This document shows positions 49,607 through 63,012 of a stretch of DNA of 64,000 nt, one piece after another. Where the stretch lies: positions 188,202 through 252,201 of the forward strand of contig NW_003217015.1 of the NCBI RefSeq assembly GCF_000006405.1, written 5' to 3'. The stretch is from Perkinsus marinus ATCC 50983. Lineage: Eukaryota; Perkinsozoa; Perkinsida; Perkinsidae. The position numbers and the translations under genes were made by a program. Every line of letters begins with the position of its first letter. The first letter of the stretch is position 1. A model generated the notes under the pieces. That model had not been told where the DNA came from. It did not search any database and worked only from the letters and a program-made list of their open reading frames with translations.

Positions 49607-51526
49607 ATGGCATCACCAAGACACAAAGGGGAAGACCTGGAAGATGGTCTCGAGATGTCTCCCGGTCATGGTCTGCACTTCCCGCTTCCTGAACGGTGAG
49701 CTCTGTCGCCACCCTATGCCTGCATTATTGTTGTCCGCTTTAGCGTGCCTTCGCTTGGATGGAGGGGAATCAACTTCACCGCTGGAGGACGCAAGATCCT
49801 GAAAGATTGCTCTGGAATCATTCATCCGGGAGAGTTCACAGCCGTCATGGGCCCGTCGGGCTCGGGTAAAACTACTCTGATGAACATCCTAAGTGGAAGA
49901 CAGAACCCTTCGGGTCGCGGTCTGAAGGTCGACGGCACGGTGACTTTGGATGGGCGAATAACGGCGCCGTCGAAGTTCCGTGACAGCGTCGCGTATGTGA
50001 TGCAAGAAGATGCATTGGTATCGACGAGCACCCCTCGAGAGGTACTCGAATTCGCTGCTACACTCAAGTTGGACAAAAGCAGACATGAGGTGAGGATATA
50101 CAGATGATCTCAAGAAACGGTCTGATTGTCTTTGCCCCGTGTTCAGATCAAAACTATTGTCAACGATATGCTGGAGTATCTCCGTCTGAGTACTTGTCAG
50201 AATACGATGGTTGGCAATCAACTGACTCGAGGAATATCAGGCGGTGAGCGCAAGAGGACTTCTATTGGGATGGAGCTCATAACACAACCAAGTATGTTAT
50301 TCCTGGACGAGCCTCTAACCGGTTTGGACTCTTATGCGGCGGTGACGACCTCGAGGGTTCTCAAAGGATTGGCTGAACACGGTGTAACGGTCCTTATGAC
50401 AGTTCATCAACCTTCAAGCGAGGTCTTCGAGCTTTTCGACAGGGTCATGCTCATCAACGAGGGCGAGATAGTGTACCATGGCCCGAGGACCTCTCTCGAA
50501 GACTACTTCGTGAGTCATGCGGACTTGCGCTGTCCACCTCATTACAATCTCGGTGACTTCGCTCTTTACAAGCTCCAGACGCAGCCGCCTGAAGTCATAA
50601 GCCGTCTAGTCGACGCATACAAGGCTGGGATGGTCGATGCTGATGCGAAGTGCGTTACTGGAGATGGTACGAAGAATGGAGTCGTGAAAGCCACCATGAA
50701 CACACCGTATCGTGCCGGCCTTCACAAGCAGTTCCATATGCTGGCAGCACGCGAGTTCAGAGCAATTGTAAGGGACCCAGGCGTATTCATCGTACGCTAT
50801 ATCGTCGTGCTGTGCACTAACCTCCTGTTGGCATTCATCTTTCATAACTCCGGTAGACCAGGATCAGAGCTGTTCTGGCTGACTAACATGCGACTCTTTC
50901 AGCCCTATTTCTCTGCTGTAGTGATCATGTGTCTGATGCAACTGTTCGGTCCAGCTCAAACAGCGATAATCCGTTACCCTGAGCAACGCATGGTCTTCTT
51001 GAGAGAGTACACCGGCGGCATGTATTCAGCAATCCCCTATGTCATATCGAAGAGTATGGTGGAACTGCCCTTAGCACTCTTCGAGTGCTTCCTCCAGATT
51101 GTAGTCTTCTACTGGATCGTAGGTCTTCAAGGCGACTTCATGTTCTGGTTGTTGCTCATCTGGCTACTTCATCTGGTATCCTCGTCCCTTGCTCAGCTAA
51201 TGGGTGCTACAACTTCAGCTGTTAACAGAGCTATGCAGTTGATGCCCCTCCTGTTCATTCCCCAAATCGCCTTCTCAGGCCTTTTCATTAATCTTGAGAG
51301 GATCCCTGTATGGCTTCGCTGGGGACAGTACGTATCCTATCTCAAGTACGGCGTGAACCTTGGTTACTTCATTGAGTTTGGTTTTGATAAGCCGACTCTT
51401 GCTGGGATTAACTCGATATACGCCAATTTGGTCGGTCTTGATATGGGTATTCTCCTCGCCATGTTGATCATTTTTCGCATTTTCACAATAGTCGTGCTCA
51501 GGCGCAAAGCTCGCTTCGTTCATTAA
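49607..51526 (+). CDS. ABCG (White/WBC-type) half-transporter
   Basis: This is an ATP-binding cassette half-transporter with the domain order ATPase then membrane, typical of subfamily G, which moves lipids or xenobiotics as dimers. Three exons are clear: 49607-49695, 49744-50089 and 50147-51526, giving 604 residues. The start at 49607 (MASPRHKGEDLEDGLEMS) is in frame through both introns of 48 and 57 nt. Walker A GPSGSGKT is at residues 66-73, the signature ISGGER at 175-180, Walker B LFLDEP follows at about 196, and the H-loop motif VHQPS comes after it. The C-terminal half has about six hydrophobic segments, including YIVVLCTNLLLAFIF, VIMCLMQLF and GILLAMLIIFRIFTIVVL. Length fits the family, perhaps with a short N-terminus. 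No defect is seen. Substrate cannot be told. Confidence 0.95.
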
Positions 51527-52297
51527 TACGTTCGCCGCAGCTTTGTGCTTGAGATTCTTATCATGGCATGCTATAGCTGCCAATGAGAACAATCCTCGTA
51601 ACATTCATTGAAATATCTTCGAGTAACTATCATAAGTATGTCGGAACATATCCAACCTTAATTGCTCGTCCTTCAAAACGGACCAGCTTTTCTCCGGATG
51701 ATCGTTCGTACATCGTGGCACAGAGGTATCATTTCATACTCCAGTTTTGGAGGAGACTCAGACGTTGTACTGGGGAGGAGTCAAATATCAGAGCCCATCA
51801 CTGATGATAATATATCGTGAGAAATCATCCTAGATAGTCTGTCGCCGTTGGGGTCAATCTATTTTTTACGAAGCATATCTTTCAGGTGAAGCTTCTTTAG
51901 TCAATCATCATCTCACATTCACTGCGATGTTGTGTTTAAGAGTGGATGATGGGTGCTTTGTTGATCACGGTGTGTTCTCATCGGAGTACGTGGTACTGTT
52001 TACCCACACCTCGAGTTAGCTTCTGTCACGAGCTACTCGAATCGTCAGGTATCTCCGATCTCAACGTCGACGCGGACTACATGTAATGCAAAACAAGTGG
52101 CGCGAGAGAACAGTCTCATACATGCTCATGTCTAGTAGTTCAAATCATCTTTGACATACTCACTGTTGGACTAGTATCCCCGATCATGGCCACAAACTGC
52201 CCCAGTGTCACCTCATCCTTGTCGCACGATCGTGTTTGACGAGTAGTTCGTCAGCCTCCTATATGAACACATCGGATACATTTCAAGGACTTCTCAA
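51527..52297. other. intergenic, nothing firm
   Basis: This is the convergent space between the ABCG stop and the 3' end of the minus-strand EF-hand gene. No domain, RNA gene or repeat family was recognised. Confidence 0.4.
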
Positions 52298-53094
52298 TCA
52301 CTCGGGTTTAACCTCTCCTGTCAACTCAGTGTCGATTTCGACCATCATTGCTTGGATATTGGTGGCAATAGCCATTAGCTTCGCTCCGCTAAAAGAATAC
52401 AACCCCGTCTTCAGTTCGGCTCCTGCAGCCTGTCGTGAAAAGACGTAGCCGCTGAGCTAGACATGTGATCAACTATCGCTTCGATGCGAACGAAGTCGAA
52501 GACAACCCGAAAGGAATCTGCTTCATAAGAGAAGATATGATCTCAGCACAGTTTTAACATTGCTATGAACTCCTCCATGTTGATTTCACCAGGAGCCGCC
52601 GAACCGTATCTACTCAGCATACTGTGATGATGACATCCCGACACTGTAACCGTACGATCGGACAAGATCTTCGCAAGCTGCCGTTGTTACCGGCATTCCC
52701 ATCGTAACCATGCAACGATGCAAGTCAGCTGCCTTCAACGACGTCTCCTCCGTTCGGTCCTTGGCCCCTAGCAAGCTGGGAGGCAACCAGGTGAGCTGAT
52801 ACACTCTTGAGTGTTCTACGTCTGCCAGGTCTCGACTAGAGCCTCTCGGGAAGATGGCTCAGAGTCGCCAGTAAATCTCACAATATCACTCTTCGTAATC
52901 TCCCCAACATCTCCAGCGAGCAACGTTGCTGGAATACCACGAATGAACTCGCAGGACCGTCCTTACCCTACCTCACCTAGGCTATTAACAGTCTCGTCGG
53001 TGATATCTTTACAACCGATCGCTGAGAGCAATTTATGCAGACCTTCCCCGTCCAACATACCGCTGCCTCCCACAAGTTCCTCGTAACTGCACAT
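52298..53094 (-). CDS. EF-hand calcium-binding protein
   Basis: The minus-strand ATG at 53094 opens MCSYEELVGGSGMLDGEGLH followed by KLLSAIGCKDITDETVNSL, a calmodulin-like helix-loop pair. Later exons read EFIRGIPATLLAGDVGEITK (near 52930), SLKAADLHRCMVTMGMPVTT (near 52740), RYGSAAPGEINMEEFIAM (near 52590) and KLMAIATNIQAMMVEIDTEL (near 52370). The loops are degenerate, so binding by each is uncertain. The product looks like a four-EF-hand protein of calmodulin or centrin type. The start codon is only 39 bp from the left edge of duplication copy 2, so the gene's upstream region was replaced or provided by that duplication. Exon junctions are not all resolved. Confidence 0.6.
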
Positions 53095-53132
53095 GTCACA
53101 ATGGCGGGCGTCTCCATTACACTATCTGCTAT

Positions 53133-56100
53133 AGTGTGCTCACATCCTCGGTGATTTCCCATTGTGTCGGTGTGGGAAATATGCACGTAGTCAACTACTT
53201 ATGTAGGTGACATTTGTGGAAATTTTGAGGATGAAAATTGAGGAAATTCTCATCGGTTTCTGTACGCTTCCACCCGAATTTGTATGTAAACTTCTATAAC
53301 TAGTGAGGAAATTTCTGGACTAGGCTGAGGAATACGAACATATATTCTAACACTGCATTGTGTATTGTCAGGTCGATGAGGCGGATCGTGGCAGCGCGCC
53401 GGGTGAAGTGGTTAAAGTTGAAAGCAGCAAGTATAAGATGAAGACGAGGCTTATATACTGCCAACGGTAGATGCCTTGGAAGGCTGCCGTGTCACCATCG
53501 TGCCATTCTACTCCTGGCTGAAGTCTCCTCCCCCTCCTCCCACAGGTGCTTTGTACTACAGCAGTATCATCGCTTACCCGATCCTAAGCAAGAGGAGGAT
53601 AGGCTCAGAAGGAGGGAGATCGATGAGGGGCCTCCCGTAGAGGAAGCCAGAGATGAGGGGGAAGAAGTGGAGGACGAAGACTCGATACAAGTAGAACCTT
53701 TACAAGAGTTGGACGATGGCGAGCTGGCTGAGGTCGGTGGAGAGGACGACTTGTCGGATGACAGCTCTGTGATTTGCGTGACGGTTAGCAGAATGGACAT
53801 AGCTCATCGAACTGGGATATTTGAATTCTACCTGGAACTCGATTCTGTGATAGAATTGAGTATTATAGATGTATTAGCATTAGAAATGTGTCCGCGTTCT
53901 CATCTTCCCTAGATGCGACTCGTGTCATCGCTCAGGTCTCCAAGCAGACCTCTATGGGGTATTACCGTATGAAAGGCGGATATCAGTGGCAGGAAGAAGA
54001 GGAGATCGTTGCTAAGGTCGTTAAGAGCATCAGGAAAGGTAAACTACTGCCTTGCTCTAATGCTACTTGCAACAGTACAGTATGGTCGATTTTGATAGTC
54101 TGAAGGGGAAGAAGTTCATATCTTTTAAACTAAGACGTATGATTTTACTTTCACATAATCATGCAAATTTGATGCCCTATGAAGCCTTAGGAGGCAGGGG
54201 GCGTATTAAGCTTCATCTAGGCGCTAGGCCAGGGCTGAATAAATGCTTGTGAGTTTGTAGCAAGGATGCTGCTAGGTGTTGTAAACTGTACGCCTCCGGA
54301 GTGTGATGCTTTCTCTTGTACGCCTGATTCAGTACTCTGTTACTGCTGATGTACAGTTACAGTGTAAAACTATAGGGGCCTTGCTCGTTGGGAGTTTCTT
54401 ACACATACTTCTGGGTTTTACGCCCAGCAACATCCCTGGCTTGCAGACTCACTCGTCCTCATGTTGGTGGACATTCTGGACTTTGAAAGCTCCATCGTGC
54501 CCGAGCTGTTCGAGTCGTGTCGACAGAAGAACCTCCAAGTGGCCACTGCTCCTCCTCTAGTGCGCCTTTTTACTCCTGCCCTCAGGTGATGTTCGTTATT
54601 AATAAGATAGATGGCATCCCATTCTACGAGAAGAAGAAACATCAGATTCGTCAGTGGGCCACCCGAATGAGTCGTCAGATCAAGAACGCTCACTGGTCGG
54701 ATGTGGTCGGTGCCCCCTCTTTTCCCATGGCCCTCCAGGCCCCTCCCCAGGTTCTCGTATCTTCACTCAACGGTACGGGCTTTGCAGAATTGGAAGACCG
54801 GATGCGACAGTACCTCTCAGCCGATAAGCCCAGGTGCGTCTGAGTTGAGAAGATACTCTAATGTGGGCCTTTTAGGTGGATATACATCGTGGGAAGAGTG
54901 AACACGGGCAAGAGCACATTTGTTAACCGCTGGCTACGCCATATCGGTTACACCCATCTTGGGACCGTCAACTACAAGCGTGGCACGTGAGGCGGTCTCC
55001 TCCTCCTCTTCCTGTACACTCCACTGTAGCCTGCCTTAGAGGTGGCATCACGCGCTCGCCCGTCCCTGGCACCACAATGCAGTTTGTGACTTTCGGCCTG
55101 CCTCGAAAGTTCCGTCTGGTCGACAGTCCCGGCATCCCCTCTAAAGTTCAACTCAGTAGCTTCCTTGAGGACCCCAAGGACCTGTAACTCGCAATTTCCC
55201 ACTGCTAAAACGAATAGCGTCCGTAGATACGATCTCTCGTTGTGTCGGCAGCACCTGTGCGGCCGTCACACATTCGATCAAACCAGGGAGATCGCTCATC
55301 ATGGGGGCGGCCTGGCTAGGATAGACCATAAGGGTGCATCGACTCAGGGGATGTGATCCTGGAAGCAATGGGAAGTGCCTGCTAGCAGTAACTCCATCAG
55401 GCACGCCCAACCGGTGTTCCTTTCCTGCTTTGTGAGTAACAAGGTTACTCTACATGTAATTGACACGAAGAAAGCTGAAGACTTCCTCACTCGGAGAAAA
55501 GGTCGCTATAAGACTCGTGATGCGGTCGCCGTGGACGAGGAGCTCCCCTTAGGTACGTTCATGTACCCTCCTCATTCTGCTGATGCCCGATTGCCTCCTC
55601 TCACCAAACATAACGTCGAGTAAGCATTGCCTTCTCCTGAGGGCCGATTTCCGGGTGCTTGTCAGAGTGTACGCCCCGAATCCTCATACAGCGATGGATG
55701 ACATTTCTATAGCAGGGCTAGGATGGATCACCGTGTACGGGTATGGTCACGAGGAGCTCACTGTATGGGTGCCTGAGGTGCTGTGTCGTCTTATACCACT
55801 CCATCCGTAACTTGTGTCGATTCGTAGGGCGTTAAGGTGTTCCGCCGGCCTGCAATGCTGCCCTTTACCATCCGGCAGAAAGGCGTGTCGGAGTTCCATC
55901 CTCGAGCTCGAGGAAGGGGACAGAAAGTTGCGAGCGAGAAATTCAAACAAGTTCATGACAAGTGGGCATCAGTCCGATGGTTTCCTCTACTGCTTTTTCT
56001 CTCAGGAATCTTCGTGAAAAGTGGCGCTCACAGACGGCAGCAAGAGAAGCTTCATTCGTTGGCTCAGTGGAGTCCGCTCCCTCGGAAGGCACCCCCTTCG

Positions 56101-57986
56101 TCGAGGAGCACTCAGACAGTGTTCGAACCGAAGCTACTGTGGAGTCGCATTCATGATCAAATGCATCCCTCAATCACGTTTCTGATTGCTGTTTCCATCA
56201 TCCGATCATTTCGTTTCGTGTCGTAATATAGTGAAGCCATTTGGCGAGTTCAACATGTGAGAGTACAATCCCTCAATTCGGAGTTGCATTCAAACAGCAG
56301 ATTTCCGTATAGTAGTATATGGTCGTACACTATTCGGCACTGATGGTGTGCACTGTCTACTAGCGGATCTGGGCGAGCTTAGCTTGTTGCTCACACGGTG
56401 AGCTGAGCCTAGGCCCGACAAGAGAACAACACTGTGCTGAGTATGGAAGTCACGTCAAGTGATTGGCTGCACACTACACTGCTAGAGCGGTCGCAATCTA
56501 TGAAGCAAACCTTGTCATCAGCTGTGCTGACTGCAGTCACCTCACACCACAGCACTTGGGTACTGTATTGAGTGAACAGTTCCAACGTAGGTTTCCACTC
56601 AGGAGGCAACCGATATACCACACGAACGAAGGAACGAGCTATGATGTGTTGCCTTCTTCGAGCCACAAAGCGTTTCGCGCAGCAACAACAGCTCGAACTT
56701 GCACAGCGACATGTCCAACCGAATTGACGGAATCCCCAACGTCGGCGACCTCTCATGAGGGCTTTGAATCGTATGAGGACTTCGAGGAGTACTTAAGACC
56801 GACGAATGACTCTGACAGCGCAACTCGTGGGAAGGACGGAAAATGAATATTCAGCATATGGCCGGGCAATCGATCCGGCCAGAGCTACCCACCTGACTTT
56901 CGGATGGGATAGGGAAAAAGTCGTCCTCGGCGAACAAAGTCTACGCTACCTGAGCGAGAGGGTGAATAGAAAATGGGAAAGCAGGGGATCTTACATCAAC
57001 GGCCGCAACAATACATATAAAATCCCTGAGGCGTCGGACAGCATCTGGTACAGTTCTTGGGACATAAGGAGTCCTCCAATTTGATCTCCCGAGCCACGAG
57101 ATCTTTGGGTGGAGGCTTATCTGTAAGACTTGAGCACTGGATAAAGCAGCATGCGCTGAAGAGGAATTTGGCGAAGGAGCGCATTGAGAACAGAGGATTA
57201 ACGCTGAATCGAATTCGTCGACCATGGAAGAATGCCCACAGGAGCATGCGAGGTGTATCATCTTACTTCTCGAACCAATCCTCAGTGCGAATAACTCGTC
57301 GCTATATATTCCATCGACCTCCCAGTTCGCATAGATGGTTCGTAGACTCTCCCAAAAAACTAGCGTCACGTCCCTCACGGACGGTCCTTGGCGTGACGGC
57401 TATCGGGCTGGCCCTTCCTCACCGGCGTACCATCCTGAGTCGCAACACGTCACGTGTTACACGTGGCCAACATCCTGCCTTAATACACTGTCAACACAGC
57501 AACTACCTACTGTCCGCAGTCAGAGGTTCATACAAGGTGACCCCGGCTATGAACTTGATAGCCGGAGACCCAAGCTCGGTCTGTGCGCAATGTGATGGGG
57601 TAGTAACACCAGCACAGTCTGTCCTACTTACAGTGCTGGAATCACAGAGCATACATTGTGGAGTCTTCTGCACATTCACAGTTTTGGAGAAAGCTCGTTA
57701 GTTTGGTCCCACAGCTCTCTAATTTTCATCTTCTGATACTTGAATTACCCAATCTAGTGCGGAGCCCAAACTTCGGACTGCTTTCCCTGTGCGCGTGATT
57801 GTGCATGCGTGCGTCTAGTTAAGCTGTCTGCCGGTTCATTCAGCTGCAACAGCTCGTCGCTTACTTCGTCTGCAGCTCACAAGCCGTCCGTGACGGACGG
57901 TCCCTCTATTCATAGCCCCAATCCTTGTTCACCACGGTGGTGATATCACCATTGACTTCATCATCTTGCTTTTCTCTTCGCCCGCC
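53133..57986 (+). repeat. segmental duplication, copy 2 (4.85 kb)
   Basis: This matches 43843-48725 and includes repeat R copy 6 (53195-53355). Exons of the GTPase are nearly identical to copy 1, while some introns differ strongly (for example 53752-53911 against 44467-44631). The right edge coincides with the first base of a Ty3/gypsy LTR. Confidence 0.95.
53372..56156 (+). CDS. YqeH/NOA1-type GTPase, 5'-truncated second copy
   Basis: It has the same permuted GTPase motifs as the 43.6 kb gene: NKID near 54600, P-loop GRVNTGKST near 54890, PVPGTT and DSPGI near 55130, and DISIAGLGWITV near 55710. The exons holding the first CxxC of the zinc ribbon are missing, because the duplication starts inside intron 2. 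The second CxxC (LIYCQRC) remains, and an ATG at 53438 lies just before it. The conserved exons beside diverged introns suggest selection or gene conversion. It may still be made as a shorter protein, or be a recent pseudogene. Confidence 0.7.
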
Positions 57987-58212
57987 TGTAGTGGGATCTT
58001 GCGCAGTCATTTGTACTTGCGTGCTCTGTTCAATCCATAGCTAATCGGGGAGGCTGGTCGTAGTTGGTGGCTGTTCCAGCTGTTGGCGCTCCTCTTTGTC
58101 ACCCCAACCTCACTACTTCATCCAACAACTTATACTAAAGTCCCTCTGGGTTGTGTTACCTCATCTGAGCACTAGAATCACCACTTAGTTCATATCTGTC
58201 CCGAACCCTACA
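57987..58212 (+). repeat. 5' LTR of the Ty3/gypsy element
   Basis: The segment begins TGTAGTGGG and ends CCCTACA, so its ends are inverted copies (TGTAG/CTACA). Five bases later comes TGGGGGCTGAGCC (58218), which resembles a tRNA primer-binding site. No matching 3' LTR is seen in the window. Confidence 0.7.
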
Positions 58213-61200
58213 ACATTTGGGGGCTGAGCCGAGAAATGTCTGATGCTTCCACTGAGAAGATTGAGGCATTGACTGATAAGCTGACACAGCTTACAGAAGT
58301 GGTGACTCAGATGACTCAGATTCGTGATAATCGGTCATCATCATCGTCATCGGCAACTCTTGTTGGTCTAAGACTACCTAATGTCGTTCTGCCCGTCTAC
58401 AGATCGACGGATGATTTAGATGACTTCTTGCATCAATTGAGGTCCATTCTTGCGACTACAGAGACCCCTACGAAACATTGGGTTGCTCTGCTGAAACAGC
58501 AAGTGATGCAAGATAAGAGGGCTTTCGATTTGGTGAGGTTAGCTGAGTCTCAGTATCATTCTGAGCTCACGAGTGCTAAGTCAGAGGAGGACTATCGTAA
58601 CTACTACAAAAAAGTTCAGAGTTTCCTATCTTCTAAAAGAGGGAAACCTAAGGAGGAGAAGACTCTCGATCTACTCACCAAGTTCAATGCTATGTCTCAG
58701 AATGTCGATGAGACAGTAGAAGAATTCTCTGTGCGATTTCTGGATCTCCATCATGATCTGCAGAAGTTGATCCCTAACATCTATGTGACAACCTCCCAGG
58801 AGGAGAATGGATCGACTAAGGTTAATGACCTTCAGTTGCAGTTGCAGTTCATTGTGAAGCTGCGGGAAGAGATCCGTAAAGAGATTGTTGCCCGACAGAT
58901 TAAGTATGACTCTATCCAATTGTTACTTGAGGCGGCTAGACGTTTCGAGACCTTCCACAACCCGAAGACGAGCGCTCCCTGTCCATCACCCATAACTGAC
59001 AACACAATATGGTGTTCGGCATTGCAATGCTATAGGTGTGGAAGAGAAGGACATTTTGCTCGAGACTGTAAGTTCGCCGATAGAGGTTGGTCCAGATGGC
59101 CGGCAGAGAGCCGAGTTTCTCACGCTGGCTGGAACCAGCAACCTATCGATAGGACTGGAATCTCTCTAAAGCCAGCTAGCGAGCCTTGGTGCTCGACTGG
59201 CGCGGCAGAGAGCAGTCAAGGACCAATATCTCAGAGCACGTGGCCGCCTAGAAGCTTCTATGATCAAGCTTCCTTTGATGAGTCACAATGGGTAACCAAT
59301 AGAGATTTATTCTCAAACCAGACCTCAAAAGGTCGTGGTAAGGGGCGTAAAGGAGGAAAGGGCAAGGCCAAGGGGTACGGTTATCGGCAGGGTACCGCCC
59401 GGAGAGGACAGGCTCCGAGGAAAAGATATAAAGTGAGTCTGCTGGAGTCAAATCGCAGACAGCATGATGACCAGAGTTCCCCTAATATTTCGGTGCACCG
59501 ACGAGATAAGGAGGAGAAAGCAGAGGATGCTGCTCACTCCATGATCGATCCTCGAGAGAAGGACGACTTCCTTGCCATGCCCCTATATGTGAATGCCGGT
59601 GATATTGGACAAGATGTATCGAGACGCCAAATCCTGGCCACTTCCATATCACCAAGGCATGACTTGCCAGGTGTGAGAACACTCATCGACACCTGTTGCA
59701 GTATAAGTCTGGTGAGTCGAGAGCATGCTAAATATTTACAATCGTTGGGCTATCGTTGCGGTAAGGTGGCATCTCCCATCGAAGTCGGTATGGCATCTGA
59801 AGAAGCGACCTTCACAACGTCACTAGTACAAGAAGTACCAATGTGTTTCGATGGTGAGAAAGATCATTCTGTGCGGATGGAATGTCCTGTGATTGATGGA
59901 CTCCAATGGCCCTTGATACTGGGCATCAACCACCTTACTCTGCTCAATGCTCGTATTAACTGTGTTGATCGAATTGTTCAAATCGGCCACAATCACTGGC
60001 GTACTGTGCTTGACTGTACGGAGAGTACATCAGGCTCTCGCAGCGACTTGGTTATGAATACTGTTGACCTCGTCCGCTGTAATTTCTCCACTCTCCTCCA
60101 GCCTGGGCTCAATGAAGTAAATGTGTGCTTTTCACAACAGCATGTATCACTACCGGACAATCCTTGGGTGAAAGATGTTGGTATCAATGGGAATGGAAAG
60201 TATTTTGTGGTCGACGGTCCGATTGATACGTCATCTGTGAGTTTTGGCTCCTTCAACATCCTCGTGGCAAACACATCCCCGAAACCAATACCATTACGAA
60301 GCTACGAGCCCATAGGCCGGATTGTCAATGGTGGTGGTGAAAGAGTCTCAGACTCTCTACGTGCCGAGCTCAGAAAGGAGAAAGAGAAGCTGGATGAGGC
60401 CCGTGAGGAAATTTTTCGTGATCCTGATCGTGATTTACCGCCTACAGGAGATCGAACTGGGCCGAGGCGAGACGAGGAGTACGCGGCTGAGGTGCTCAAG
60501 GCAATAAAGTTAGAGGAATGTAAGGACCTATCTGTTGAGCGACGGGCTGATCTGAAGTTACTTATAACTAAGTACTGCCGAGCCTTCCATCTGCCAGGTG
60601 AAATATTCAGTGAGATTGAAGGGTACAAGCATCGTATTGAGACGGGTGATCACCCACCAATCTACTGTACTCCTTATGCCTTCCCAGAGAGCCAAGTGCA
60701 GTTCGTGAAAACTGAACTAGATCGGATGGTAGCCGAGGGGATCTGTAGACCAAGTAATAGTCCGTGGAGCTCTCCTGTCTTGATTGTGAGTAAGAAAGAT
60801 GAGCATGGCGAGAAGGTTCGCCCTAGACTTGTAGTGGATTATCACAGGCTAAATGCGATAACTCAATTCGACAGTTTTCCACTACCTCAGATCAATACTC
60901 TACTCTCAAAGTTGTCTGGGAAATGCTACTTCTCCAAACTGGACATGTACTCTGGTTTTTGGCACATAGCCATGGACGAGGCCCACATTTGTAAAACTTC
61001 TTTTACTACTCCCTATGGTATATTTGAATATCTCAGATTGCCATTCGGGCTCCAAGGAGCACCAGCATCCTTTATGCGCATGGTCGTGAGTGTTTTCGCA
61101 GATTTGCTCTGTGAGAGCGATAGTAGGGGCCATATCCCTCTTGCGGCCTACATGGACGATCTGCTGGTGAGTAGTGTATCTTGGCTTTGAAAGGTGTCTC

Positions 61201-63012
61201 GAGAAGGGCATTCGTCTCAAACCTTCCAAGTGTTATTTCGGACTGCCTCAGATCGATTATGTTGGCTATCGTGTATCCAGAGAAGGCATTTCCCCTGATC
61301 CCTCAAAGGCGAAGGAGATCTCTGCTATCAGTACTCCGACCAGTAAGTCTCAATTGCAAGCCTTTCTGGGTCTGAGTGGCTACTACCGAGATCATATACG
61401 TGACTATGCTTCCCGTACATTTCACCTTCGTCGACTTACTCGTGAAAATGTCACGTGGCGATGGGGGGACGTTGAGCAGTCAGAGTTTGAAGATATAAAG
61501 CATTCTCTTTCTCACTCTGTTCTCGTTCATCCAGATTTCACCAAACCCTTCATCGTACAAGCTGATGGGAGCAGTCACGGTCTCGGAGCTGCTCTCTGTC
61601 AAGTGGATGATAACGGTGTGGAGCGTCCCATAAAGTTCGCCAGTCGAGCTCTGTCATCAGCCGAAAGTAAGTGGTCTACAGAGCAGGTAGAGTTACTTGC
61701 CGTCTTGTGGGCTGTTGAGCACTGGCACTACTATCTATACGGGCGTCGCTTCACAATCGTGACTGATCACGATAATCTTCGATGGTTATTACATGTCTCG
61801 CCTAAAAAGCCCCGGCTGTGTCGATGGGTTCTGAGACTTTGTGAATATGATTTTGATATTATCCATCGTAAGGGGGCTCAGCAGTCCAATGTAGACTTCT
61901 TCAGTCGATATCCTTCCTCCGGTCCTGCCAAGAGTAATGGCCGTGATGGCAATGATCGGTCGTATTGTGCAGTGTGTCATAGAGGAGGCAAAAGGCGGCG
62001 GGTTGTGAGTGACAGTGCTACAACGACAGTATCATCATCGTCTGATCTGTATACTTGTGTTAATGTCGCTATCAACTCCCAGGAAAAGCCTCCACTTTGT
62101 TTGCCAAGCCGACATGAGATCGTTGAGAGCCAGCGTCGTGATCCTATTATCAGCCAGATCATTCAAAATCTACCGCAAGGTGGAGATGATAGCCTCTATA
62201 AATTAGACCCCATCGATGGTGCTTTACTAATGGTTGCTCCATATCCTGATGCCTGGGATATACCGGAAGATGTGGAGAAGTTGGTAATACCTAGTGAATA
62301 CCAACTAACATTTCTTCGTTACTTCCACATCCAACCTGATAGTGCCCATCGAGGACGCGAAGCCACGCTTTCGAGTGTTGGTCGCTCATTCTGGTGGTCT
62401 AATATGGCAAAAAGTGTGAAGAGTTTCTGTAAGCACTGTTTAGGCTGTCAGTTGAGGAAGAGCTCTCATGATCCACTGGTCGGTCGACTCAGAACGTCCA
62501 TCTATACTAAGCCGTTCTCCGCTATTGGCGTCGACTTGATCGAAATGTCGCCAGGTGAAAGTGACGTTGAGGGGCATCCGTATCATTTCATCTTCCACGC
62601 GGTCTGTCTATTCTCCAATTATGTTATTGCTCGTCCGCTTCGATCTAAGAGTATGATGGACGTAGCAAAATGTCTATTCAATGAGGTTATCTGCCATCAT
62701 GGTTACTTTGGTACGATTCGTTCAGATCGTGGGAAGGAATTTTGTAATTCCCTACTTGATGAATTGTATAAGTTCGGGAATGTTGAGGTTCAGCGAACTT
62801 CGTCGCTGAGAGCGCAGTTCAATGGCCAGTGTGAGCCAGAGCTCGGCGATCGGGTCCCGACAAAGTCGGGACCCGAGGACCGGCCCGAGCCCGTTCGGTC
62901 TTCGGGCTTTTTCTTGGTGATTTCGGGCTTTCTTCGGGTAGCGTTCGGGACCCGAGAAAGCCCGAGCCATACATCACAATATTCTAGCTCAGTCACGTTT
63001 ATTGCCGAATAA
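57987..63012 (+). mobile_element. Ty3/gypsy LTR retrotransposon, broken, 3' end lost
   Basis: Parts in order are the LTR (57987-58212), a primer-binding site, a gag region from 58236 with the zinc knuckle CYRCGREGHFARDC (near 59035), and a protease region (near 59.7 kb). Then follow reverse transcriptase (about 60.6-61.3 kb, with YMDDLL), RNase H (about 61.5-61.8 kb, with QADGSSHGLG) and integrase (from about 62.3 kb, with an HHCC finger and the start of the catalytic core). The gag-pol order with integrase last is that of the Ty3/gypsy group. The element is broken, with roughly two breaks, and its 3' end and second LTR are not present. Long frames and little decay suggest a fairly young insertion. 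It lies at the end of duplication copy 2. Confidence 0.9.
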
